64,000 bases of DNA, from assembly GCF_042643265.1 (NCBI RefSeq), contig NZ_JBHRRZ010000008.1, forward strand, positions 62,001 through 126,000, in the 5' to 3' direction. Origin of the DNA: Virgibacillus_O sediminis. Lineage in GTDB: Bacteria; Bacillota; Bacilli; Bacillales; Amphibacillaceae. Under the pieces are notes generated by a model. It had not been told where the DNA came from, did no database searches, and was given only the letters and a program-made list of their open reading frames with translations. Positions 42,730 through 50,394 of the stretch are shown piece by piece (positions within the stretch are counted from its first letter, which is position 1; every line of letters begins with the position of its first letter). Both the position numbers and the translations under genes were made by a program.

Positions 42730-43701
42730 TTAAATTTCCACAACTACACCGACGTTTTGCTCTTGGGCTTTTTTATATACATAATTACCAATTAACGCAT
42801 CAAACAATGCCATACTTACTGTTTTAAAAATGATTGGTTCCTCACTTGAAGGTTCATAATTTCTATTTCCGATGATCAAGTCTGATAGTAAAACAATGTT
42901 TTTATTCTCGACCCAGCCACTTTGAATTGGATCGATGATATCGCCACATTCTCTCTTACCATCTTCCGAATCTATTACGTAATAGGCGGCACTTTTGAAT
43001 AATTCTTCAGGTAATTCACGCATGTTTTCCTTATAAGAACCAACACCAACAACAAGTTTCCCTTTATAAAGAGTAGCGTCATTCGGAATAACTGGAGACA
43101 GGGATGTTGTTGCAGTGATTATGATCTCGGAATTGTGAATTAATTGTTCTACTGTGTCTGAAGTAACTACTTCAACAGTTTGATTTGTTAACTTATGAAA
43201 CTCCTTTTTAAAGGGCTCGATTTTTTCAGGTGTACGATTATACACATAAATTTTTTCTGCTTCCGTCGATTCAATTGCTGCCAGAAGTTGATATAGCCCT
43301 TGTAAGCCCGTTCCAATTAAACCAATCGTTGTTGCTTCTTTTTTAAAATAACGCATAGCTACTCCAGACACAGCTGCTGTTTTTATCGCAGTTAATAAGG
43401 TTCCGTCCATCAAGCCAATAGGGGTTCCCGTTTCTCTATCATTTATCATAATAACCCCTTGCGTTACCGGTTCACTACGCTCATTGTTTGAAGGAAAAGA
43501 GGTGACCGCTTTCAATCCGATACAATCATCTACATAACAAGGCATCAGTAAAAATGTATCTTCCTCTTTTACTTGTGAGAATATTCTATCCGGCATAATA
43601 AAGTCTTGCTTTGCATAGGTAATAAAGGCTTGTTCCATGACATCAATCGCTTCCCTCATAGAAAGGGACTGTTTTACATCATTTTCCGATAAAATTAACA
43701 T
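42730..43701 (-). CDS. Ornithine cyclodeaminase family protein, probable pyrroline-2-carboxylate reductase
   Basis: 323 residues. LMDGTLLTAIKTAAVSGVAMRYF and the NAD(P) motif IGLIGTGLQGLYQLLA are present. The ATG at 43701 follows GGAGGAAATAGTA; an in-frame start five codons earlier is less likely. Close relatives reduce 1-pyrroline-2-carboxylate to L-proline with NAD(P)H, the step after trans-3-hydroxy-L-proline dehydratase. The gene lies downstream of a Ser/Cys-type proline-racemase-family gene, which fits that pathway well. Confidence 0.82.
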   Translation of the reverse strand: MLILSENDVKQSLSMREAIDVMEQAFITYAKQDFIMPDRIFSQVKEEDTFLLMPCYVDDCIGLKAVTSFPSNNERSEPVTQGVIMINDRETGTPIGLMDGTLLTAIKTAAVSGVAMRYFKKEATTIGLIGTGLQGLYQLLAAIESTEAEKIYVYNRTPEKIEPFKKEFHKLTNQTVEVVTSDTVEQLIHNSEIIITATTSLSPVIPNDATLYKGKLVVGVGSYKENMRELPEELFKSAAYYVIDSEDGKRECGDIIDPIQSGWVENKNIVLLSDLIIGNRNYEPSSEEPIIFKTVSMALFDALIGNYVYKKAQEQNVGVVVEI

Positions 43702-43912
43702 TACTATTTCCTCCATTTAGTTTTTGATTTTAAAAAGTTATCTACTGATTGTAAAAGGAGTATTTTAATATCTCTACTTAATATAGTAACGTCTCTGTTA
43801 GTAATATAGGAGAGTGTTGGTGATTTATATTAAATTTCTCCTCTTGATAAATTATTAAAAATGGCAAAATAGAACTTAAAAATAAGATGTGGTAAATTGC
43901 ACTAATGTCCTG

Positions 43913-44992
43913 TTACACTCTTAAAAGATTAGAATTGTTTTGAGCCCAAATATCCCCCACCTGGAATCCGTTCGGAAAAGGATCTTGATGATCGAGAACA
44001 TACGTGTTAAATCCGGTAATCCAAGCCTCCCCACTAACTGTTGGAATTACAGCTTTGTAGTCACCAATTTTCACTTCCTCAACAAGACGCCCATTATATA
44101 CTGTCCCTAGAATTCCCTCATGCCTAAAGTCTTGATTTAAGTTCAATTCTCCTTTAGCATACAAGGTAGCCATTTTTGCAGATGTCCCAGTCCCACAAGG
44201 ACATCGATCCAGAGCACCCGTCCATGTGGAAGGGTCATCCCAGTCAAGATCTCCTGAAGCAACATTAACAACATTCTTCCAATCTGCTTCTGGATTTGTA
44301 GTTGGCCCAGATAGCTGAGAAATAGTAATTCCTACTCCCGGATAGTCAGGATGTTCTACGGGTAATTGCTCCTGAGCAGCTTTTCGTATCATAGATGAAA
44401 TACGAGCAATTTCACGACCATGTTCAGGGATAAGTTCAAGTCCTTCAAACTGGCGTACGTCAGCAATGACATAGAACATCCCCCCCCAGCCCACATCAAC
44501 CTTTACTTTTCCTAAATGAGGTACATTAATTTCTGTGTCGATGTACGGCGCAAAGGCTGGGACATTCTTAAAAGCAACACTAGTAACTTTACCATTTGAG
44601 CACTCTGCTACAACATCGATAAGCCCAGCTGGAGCTTCTAGGGTAAGTTCAGTTATCGGTTCATGCATAGGCAACATTCCAGTTTCTAGTAATACCGTAA
44701 CTACTGAAATGGTATTTCCACCAGACATCACTGGGTATTCAACCTGTTCCATTATAATATAACCGGCATCTGCATTCGGATGCTTAGGAGGAACAATGAG
44801 GTTACAACATAGAGGAGGATATCCCCTCGGCTCCCTTAACATAAGGTTTCTAAGCTGGTTATCATTTTTTTCAAGCCAACGCATCTGGTCATAAACTGTT
44901 TTTCCAGGTATATTAGGAACTCCTCCAGTAATTACGCGCATAGGCTCCCCGGAATGAGTATCTACAGCATGGATCATTCTTTTAAAACTCAT
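43913..44992 (-). CDS. Proline racemase family protein (Ser/Cys type), probable trans-3-hydroxyproline dehydratase or hydroxyproline epimerase
   Basis: 359 residues. The usual first catalytic cysteine is a serine here (PVMSGGNTISVV), while the second is kept in CPCGTGTSAKMA. Pure racemases need both cysteines. From memory, Ser/Cys members act as trans-3-hydroxy-L-proline dehydratases or dual-function enzymes; this cannot be checked here. Dehydration gives pyrroline-2-carboxylate, the substrate of the neighbouring reductase. VDTHSGEPMRVITGG and LREPRGYPPLCCNL are conserved. GGGGAGTG precedes the start. Confidence 0.85.
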   Translation of the reverse strand: MSFKRMIHAVDTHSGEPMRVITGGVPNIPGKTVYDQMRWLEKNDNQLRNLMLREPRGYPPLCCNLIVPPKHPNADAGYIIMEQVEYPVMSGGNTISVVTVLLETGMLPMHEPITELTLEAPAGLIDVVAECSNGKVTSVAFKNVPAFAPYIDTEINVPHLGKVKVDVGWGGMFYVIADVRQFEGLELIPEHGREIARISSMIRKAAQEQLPVEHPDYPGVGITISQLSGPTTNPEADWKNVVNVASGDLDWDDPSTWTGALDRCPCGTGTSAKMATLYAKGELNLNQDFRHEGILGTVYNGRLVEEVKIGDYKAVIPTVSGEAWITGFNTYVLDHQDPFPNGFQVGDIWAQNNSNLLRV

Positions 44993-45062
44993 ATTTTACA
45001 CTCCCCATTAATTAAATTAAAATTCTTATTAGTATATTTAATATTCGGAAATTAGTAGTTAG

Positions 45063-46538
45063 TCATATTGTACTTTGTTTAGCTAACTCAAATTCTTCAG
45101 TCATTTCTTTGCTTGGCGGTGAACCAATCTTCGAAAAAATGAAAATGGCTATAGTTGAAAAAATGAATCCTGGTACAATCTCGTATAATGTAAACGGAAT
45201 AATGCCAGCAGTAGTAAGTAAACTCCAGAATATTACTGTCAGCCCCCCCACAATAATACCAACCAATATTCCATTTCTTGTAGTTCCTTTCCAAAATATC
45301 GAACACAAAACAGCTGGACCGAAAGCAGCACCAAAACCGGCCCATGCATAAGCCACTAAACCTAAAATTGAAGAATCCGGGTTTAATCCTATTACCGAAG
45401 CTATACCTATAACCGTCATAATAGCCAACCGAATAACCCCAAACAGTTCACGTTCTGAAGCATTCTTTCTAAACAAACCTTTATACAAATCTTCAGTCAA
45501 GGCAGTGGCTGAAACTAATAATTGTGTGCTTACGGTACTCATAACTGCAGCTAAGATGGCAACTAATAATATACTTGTGACCCAAGGATTAAATAGCACT
45601 TGGGATAGCTGAATAAATACTACCTCCGGATCGTTTAAGGGATTGTTAGCAAAAAAAGCGATTCCCACTACACCTATAAACATAGACCCATATAGGGCAA
45701 CTACATTCCATGTAGTATATACTGCCCTCCCAATAGTAATTTCTTTCGAAGAACCAAAAGCCATGAACCTTATAAGGGCGTGGGGCTGGCCGAAGTATCC
45801 TAGTAACCCCCAACCTACTGCAGAGATAATACCCAATATTGTAATTCCCGAAAAGGCATCAAGATTGCTGGAAGAAACTTGTCCGACTTCACCTATGGTA
45901 GCTTTCCACCCTCCTAAATCAGTGAAAGCAACGATTGGAACAATTACTACAGCCAACAACATAATTATCCCTTGTATAAAATCAGTCCATGTTACTGCAA
46001 AAAAACCTCCTGTGGTGGTGTAAATGAGAACGACTAAACCAATCAATAGTAACCCTGTAGAGTATGAGATACCAAAAGTTTGTTCAAAGAGTAATCCTCC
46101 TGCTACTAGACCTGAAGAAACATAGAAAGTAAAGAAGATTATAATGAACAGGGAAGAAATGGTTTTTATAGTTTTGGTTTTATCACGGGTTCGATTTTCT
46201 AAAAAGTCAGGAACCGTTTCAGAATCACCGGCTATTATGGTGAATTGTCTAATTTTATTACCGACTAACCTCCAATTTAAAAAAGCGCCCGTTGCCAGGC
46301 CGACCGCCATCCAAACTCCATTTGAAATTCCCCCGGCATAAACTGCGCCAGGAAACGCTAGCAGCAACCAACCACTCATATCAGAAGCACCTGTGCTCAA
46401 TCCACCGACTACTGGACCTAGTTTTCTCCCCCCTAATATATAGTCTGAAAAATCATTACTTTTCCTATATGCTAAGTAACCAATTAATAGTACTAACAAA
46501 AAATAGATGGTAAATACAGTCAAAGAAAAATAATCCAT
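45063..46538 (-). CDS. putP: Sodium/proline symporter, PutP family, second copy
   Basis: 491 residues, 13 membrane helices, clearly paralogous to the symporter at 40239 (same RKSNDFSDYILGGRKLGPV and GYFGQPHALIRFM). First large gene of the minus-strand cluster, so it probably imports the hydroxyproline isomer handled by the racemase-family enzyme and reductase behind it. TAAGGAGGC precedes the ATG. The last 20 residues are shorter than in the paralogue. Confidence 0.9.
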   Translation of the reverse strand: MDYFSLTVFTIYFLLVLLIGYLAYRKSNDFSDYILGGRKLGPVVGGLSTGASDMSGWLLLAFPGAVYAGGISNGVWMAVGLATGAFLNWRLVGNKIRQFTIIAGDSETVPDFLENRTRDKTKTIKTISSLFIIIFFTFYVSSGLVAGGLLFEQTFGISYSTGLLLIGLVVLIYTTTGGFFAVTWTDFIQGIIMLLAVVIVPIVAFTDLGGWKATIGEVGQVSSSNLDAFSGITILGIISAVGWGLLGYFGQPHALIRFMAFGSSKEITIGRAVYTTWNVVALYGSMFIGVVGIAFFANNPLNDPEVVFIQLSQVLFNPWVTSILLVAILAAVMSTVSTQLLVSATALTEDLYKGLFRKNASERELFGVIRLAIMTVIGIASVIGLNPDSSILGLVAYAWAGFGAAFGPAVLCSIFWKGTTRNGILVGIIVGGLTVIFWSLLTTAGIIPFTLYEIVPGFIFSTIAIFIFSKIGSPPSKEMTEEFELAKQSTI

Positions 46539-46555
46539 AGTTGATATATGCCTCC

Positions 46556-46696
46556 TTATATTAATTTACGCTCCTTCTCTGTTATGGAATGACTTTGTTT
46601 TCTACTTTTAGATTGATTTAAAATAGATATTAAAGAAAATAAGATAAGCAAAGGCATAGGTATAAATAAAACGAGTAATGTAACGGTTGTAAACAT
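46556..46696 (-). CDS. Small membrane protein paired with a sodium symporter, copy 2
   Basis: 46 residues with one hydrophobic helix (TLLVLFIPMPLLILFSLISI) and a charged tail. AAAGGTGGAAGG precedes the ATG. It ends 17 bases before the PutP start, the same spacing as in copy 1 at 40102. The two helices share an F[VI]PM...SLI core. Confidence 0.7.
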   Translation of the reverse strand: MFTTVTLLVLFIPMPLLILFSLISILNQSKSRKQSHSITEKERKLI

Positions 46697-46921
46697 ATCC
46701 TTCCACCTTTCTGCTTTATAACGTCCTCAAACATTTCCTATCGCTTTCACTCTTCTCAAATTATTCATCGGGTCCCAGATCGATAAAAGGTTATCCCAGG
46801 CTCTTCGATCTGAAAGTTCCTAGGGTTATAAACATTCCGACAATTTAAGCTAAAAAAATAATTCCTAATCCCCCCTTTGGTATTGATAGATAATTATGCA
46901 GTACAATTGATGTGTATAGTT

Positions 46922-46951
46922 GAGGAACTTGCACCGATTTGCAAGTTCCTC
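46922..46951. terminator. Perfect hairpin in the PutP/RpiR gap
   Basis: GAGGAACTTGCA and TGCAAGTTCCTC form a 12-bp perfect stem with a 6-base loop, followed by TTAATAATTATTT. It could end the rpiR transcript or attenuate the symporter leader. Confidence 0.7.
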
Positions 46952-47309
46952 TTAATAATTATTTAGTGATTTGTGGCGGAAATAATTAAACTTGGGAGAA
47001 GATCTTTAGATAATCATAAGGCACAGCTTTTGAACCTGTTCCAGATCATTAACCTCTCAAATAGATGCAAGGAGACAGCTTTTGCCCTTTAACTAGCAAT
47101 TACAGATTTATTCAAGACTTTGGATCAACAGTTTTAAATATCTTGGACATATGAAACATCCCGTTAAGCATCTACTCGCATTCCTCCTTCCTACTGGATC
47201 GGTACAGTCAATCGACCCCCCTCCCTTCTATGTGAATGGAAAATGAAAAAAGCACATTTAAACCTTTTGTTAATAAAAAAACTTTTTTGTTCCTTTGTTT
47301 ATATAAAAA

Positions 47310-47323
47310 TGGAAACGCTTACT
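47310..47323. promoter_or_regulatory. cre-like box ahead of the second proline cluster
   Basis: TGGAAACGCTTACT agrees with the looser CcpA consensus TGNAANCGNWWNCA except the last base. Confidence 0.45.
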
Positions 47324-47354
47324 TATATTGATTATTTTTACCATACCATCAGTT

Positions 47355-47371
47355 TGGTTTGTTGTAAACTA
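47355..47371. promoter_or_regulatory. 17-bp near-palindrome related to the one at 33227
   Basis: TGGTTTGTTGTAAACTA has the same length, centre spacing and TGGTTT/AAAC halves as TGGTTTACTTTAAACCA. Probably the binding site of one regulator for both clusters, most simply the RpiR protein encoded next to it. Confidence 0.55.
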
Positions 47372-47426
47372 TTTTTTTAAAAAAAGAAAAATTTATTCCA
47401 TTTTAAATCTCGTTGTCAGTGTAGAA

Positions 47427-48293
47427 TTAATCTAATATAATACCTTTTTCTTTTAGAATACTAAATAGATCTTGAATTTTCGGTACTGATGTGTCGGATG
47501 TCCGTTTCCCTAATTCAACTACAATAGCCTCTATAAGTGTAATAATGGGAATAACAGTAAAATATTTACCACTTAAGTCTAACCTCAAGATGACGTCTGC
47601 ATATTCAGAAACTGGACAAGAAAGTTGATCAGTAATTAAAACAATTGGAATATCTCGTTCCTTTGCCACATTTGCTGCATCTATTGTACCTTGTAAATAA
47701 TTAGAAAAAGCAAAAATAATAAGTACTTCATCTTGTTCACATTGTAAGATTCTATCAATCATTGCCTCACTATCATGACTTAACTGCTGAACATTGGGGT
47801 GGAATTCTATTAAAAGTGATTCCATGTAAATTGCTATACCCTTATAAGTTCGTAATCCCAATAGGTTTATTCTAGTTGCGCTATCAATCATATCCATTGC
47901 TAAGCTGAAATTTTCTATCAGTTGGGGAGTTATAGATTTTTCTATTAAATCAATTCCTTGTTGACCTCCAACTGAGAGAGGGGTATTAGAGTTGCTATCA
48001 TCTGAAACAAACGATTTTTGGACATTTAACCACTTATTTGATTGATTAACTTGAATTTGGTGAAATTCCTTCTTTAATTCAAAAAAGCTGTCATACCCTA
48101 AAGCCTTAATTAAACGCATTACTGTCGTTGTACCAACTCCTGCTCGGTCCGCTAATTCTTTAACGGTCAGTAATCCAATTTCCTTATAGTGCTCCAAAAT
48201 GTAAGAACATAATTTTTCCTGTTTCTTTGGCAGTGAACTTTGGATAGATATTAATTTATCTATTATACTTTTACTTTCTTGCTGTCTACTCAT
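47427..48293 (-). CDS. RpiR/MurR-family transcriptional regulator
   Basis: 288 residues. N-terminal HTH_6 domain with LCSYILEHYKEIGLLTVKEL, then ADRAGVGTTTVMRLIKALGY, and a C-terminal SIS domain at about 130-280 (LLGLRTYKGIAIYMESLL and VLIIFAFSNYLQGTIDAA). These proteins usually sense phosphosugars through SIS, but members also control amino acid and hydroxyproline catabolism. The ATG at 48293 follows GAAGGAAGG. Location beside the minus-strand cluster makes it the likely proline/hydroxyproline regulator. Confidence 0.87.
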   Translation of the reverse strand: MSRQQESKSIIDKLISIQSSLPKKQEKLCSYILEHYKEIGLLTVKELADRAGVGTTTVMRLIKALGYDSFFELKKEFHQIQVNQSNKWLNVQKSFVSDDSNSNTPLSVGGQQGIDLIEKSITPQLIENFSLAMDMIDSATRINLLGLRTYKGIAIYMESLLIEFHPNVQQLSHDSEAMIDRILQCEQDEVLIIFAFSNYLQGTIDAANVAKERDIPIVLITDQLSCPVSEYADVILRLDLSGKYFTVIPIITLIEAIVVELGKRTSDTSVPKIQDLFSILKEKGIILD

Positions 48294-48606
48294 AACAACC
48301 TTCCTTCTTCTTTTGATTTTGAGATAGTTCACTAAATAAAGCGAATACTAATTACAGTGTATGTTAATAATAACAGATTTAATTTTTGTAAAGAATTATT
48401 AATTTATATATTAGAAAAAATATTTGGTAAGATGGGAGGCTTGGTGCTTACCTAATCATCTCTGTTATGACTGAGAAACGGCCTGGAACTTCACTAGCAG
48501 AAAATTAAAATATGGTCATATGATGCTACTGCGAGGAACAAAGTATAAGTAAAATTAACAGAAACAAACAATTTCATCTTAAAGGGGCTGTCTGTAAAAG
48601 TACACC

Positions 48607-48711
48607 TTTACGAACGGTCTAGGTAATCAACAAAACTAGCGAATTTCACGTTCGTAAAACACTCGAAATTAATTACGAACGTTCGCGGTTTCCTGTAGAC
48701 CTTTACGAACA
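48607..48711. promoter_or_regulatory. Clustered resolvase-type binding repeats (res-like site)
   Basis: Four copies of a TTTACGAACG motif in alternating orientation: 48607-48616 direct, 48648-48658 inverted (ACGTTCGTAAA), 48673-48682 direct, 48702-48711 direct. They lie within 160 bases upstream of the serine recombinase gene. This arrangement is typical of res sites. Confidence 0.7.
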
Positions 48712-48764
48712 GATGGGCGTATAATTAAGGAAGAATCTACCATTGAAAGAGAGGTTATTCTTTA

Positions 48765-49382
48765 ATGGAAGTAAGGCAGTATGGATATATACGGGTGAGC
48801 AGCAGAGACCAAAATGAAGAACGGCAGGTCGCAGCCATGAAAGAACGGGGAATCAAGCAGCGGGATATCTTTATCGATAAAGTAAGTGGGAAGGACTTTG
48901 ATAGGGAGCAGTACCAGCTATTAAAACGTATCCTTCGCCCGGGAGATGTGCTGTACATCCATTCCCTCGATCGCTTCGGCCGAAATAAAGAGGAGATTGT
49001 ACAGGAGTGGAATGCTATCACGAAAGAATTGCAAGCTGACATTGTCGTATTGGACATGCCGTTGCTTGATACCACTCAATACAAGGACAGCATGGGAACA
49101 TTCATAGCGGATCTAGTCTTGCAAATCTTGTCCTGGATGGCCCAGGAAGAAAGAGACCGGATAAGAAAACGACAGCGGGAAGGAATTGATGTTGCAATAA
49201 AGCAGGGGAAACCTTTCGGGCGTCCTAAAGTGCAGATAACCGATAAATTCATGGAAGCTTACGGAGAGTGGAAAAGGGGAGAGATTACAGCTATAGAAGC
49301 CATGCAACAGGCTGGGGTTAAAAAAACTACCTTTTACAAATTAGTAAGAGAGGCGGAGCACCCATCAACTCCCACTAACTGA
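48765..49382 (+). CDS. Serine recombinase of the resolvase/invertase family
   Basis: 205 residues. Catalytic Ser near residue 12 in YIRVSSRDQNEERQ, then VSGKDFDREQY, LDRFGRNKEEI and the E-helix region AQEERDRIRKRQREGI. The C-terminal helix-turn-helix is ITAIEAMQQAGVKKTTFYKLV. It resembles Tn3-type and plasmid resolvases. It sits behind a res-like repeat cluster and opens the defence island, so it may be what is left of a transposon or a plasmid resolution unit. No transposase gene is near. Confidence 0.92.
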   Translation: MEVRQYGYIRVSSRDQNEERQVAAMKERGIKQRDIFIDKVSGKDFDREQYQLLKRILRPGDVLYIHSLDRFGRNKEEIVQEWNAITKELQADIVVLDMPLLDTTQYKDSMGTFIADLVLQILSWMAQEERDRIRKRQREGIDVAIKQGKPFGRPKVQITDKFMEAYGEWKRGEITAIEAMQQAGVKKTTFYKLVREAEHPSTPTN

Positions 49383-49459
49383 CTATGATAAATTATTAGC
49401 ACTTTGGGTGGAAGCAGCTAAATTAAATAATCAGGGTGAATTAAAAAGGAAGGTGGAAT

Positions 49460-50200
49460 ATGCAAAAGTTTTCAAAAGAGGTTATTAACCAATTAAAGCA
49501 TTATGTCTATATTTACTCAGACCCCGAGACCGATGACATTTTTTATGTCGGAAAGGGTGTGGGCAATCGCGTATTTTCGCACTTAACCGATAATGAGGAT
49601 GTAGAAAAGAGCCGCATGATTAAACGTATTCGGGACAGGGGACAAGAACCCAAAATCGAAATTCTTATTCACGGACTGGAAGATGACCATACAGCCCTGA
49701 AAGTTGAAGCTTCAGTGATAGACCTTATTGGAAAGGAGAAATTGACGAATCGAGTGCGTGGTTTTCAGAGTGGTGTCTTTGGAAGAGTTAGCGTTAACCA
49801 ATTAATCTCTCACTATGATCGGGAGCATGTCATCATCGATGAGTCTGTGATGTTAATCCGTTTAACCAAAGCTTTTCGTTATGATTTAACAGACATCGAA
49901 TTATATGACGCAGTCAGGGGGGTATGGCGAATCGGGGATAATCGGGAAAAAGTAGATTATGCATTTGCAGTATTTGATGGTATTGTGCACGAAGTATATA
50001 AAGTGGAAGGCTGGTTTAAGGCGGGAAGTACCTTCAATACAAGAGGGAGGCTCGATAACGATTCCCGGTGGGAGTTCGTCGGTCATATCGCAGAGGATAC
50101 CATGAGATCCAAATATTTGAGGAAATCGGTTGAACACTATCTGACAAGAGGTGCACAGAACCCGATTAAATACGTGAATGTATTGAACAAGTCTGTTTGA
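49460..50200 (+). CDS. LEM-3-like GIY-YIG domain protein
   Basis: 246 residues. The N-terminal domain at residues 10-105 has the GIY-YIG elements: YVYIYSDP and FYVGKGVGNRVFSHL with the catalytic Arg, then a Glu in KVEASVIDLIG. Members of this LEM-3-like branch are DNA-cleaving in animals; bacterial ones are uncharacterised. The C-terminal 130 residues (DVRGVWRIG-like, GIVHEVYKVEGWF) look like an EVE/PUA-like or HIRAN-like module; this is a guess. The ribosome site is AAGGAAGG. It is followed by the type I RM operon in convergent orientation. Confidence 0.75.
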   Translation: MQKFSKEVINQLKHYVYIYSDPETDDIFYVGKGVGNRVFSHLTDNEDVEKSRMIKRIRDRGQEPKIEILIHGLEDDHTALKVEASVIDLIGKEKLTNRVRGFQSGVFGRVSVNQLISHYDREHVIIDESVMLIRLTKAFRYDLTDIELYDAVRGVWRIGDNREKVDYAFAVFDGIVHEVYKVEGWFKAGSTFNTRGRLDNDSRWEFVGHIAEDTMRSKYLRKSVEHYLTRGAQNPIKYVNVLNKSV

Positions 50201-50342
50201 ATTATTACTGCTTTGTAACATCTTGTTTGAACAGTTGTACCTTAATTGTCCTGAGGGTGATGAGGAAAGAGGGAGGGTTCGGACTGCATCATGTTAGGGT
50301 ATTGAGTTAATCACACAACAATGGAAGTTTTTCGGATACTGT

Positions 50343-50374
50343 ATAGGTCAACTACAGATTTGTAGTTGACCTAT
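50343..50374. terminator. Hairpin between GIY-YIG and hsdR genes
   Basis: ATAGGTCAACTACA and TGTAGTTGACCTAT form a perfect 14-bp stem with a GATT loop. It lies between the convergent stop codons and can serve both. Confidence 0.75.
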
Positions 50375-50394
50375 GACTATATTTATTTTGGAAT

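Larger units (their letters stand above)
46697..47426. other. 730-base gap between PutP and RpiR genes
   Basis: It should hold the promoter of the minus-strand cluster. Besides the hairpin, cre-like box and 17-bp palindrome listed separately I see no gene. No consensus promoter could be placed with confidence. Confidence 0.5.

Noticed and set aside
45643..46023. 126-codon frame opposite the second PutP gene
   Set aside because: Complement of a conserved symporter, no start signals.
48660..48700. CGAACGTTCG considered as a LexA box
   Set aside because: The halves lack the N4 spacer; it belongs to the resolvase repeats.
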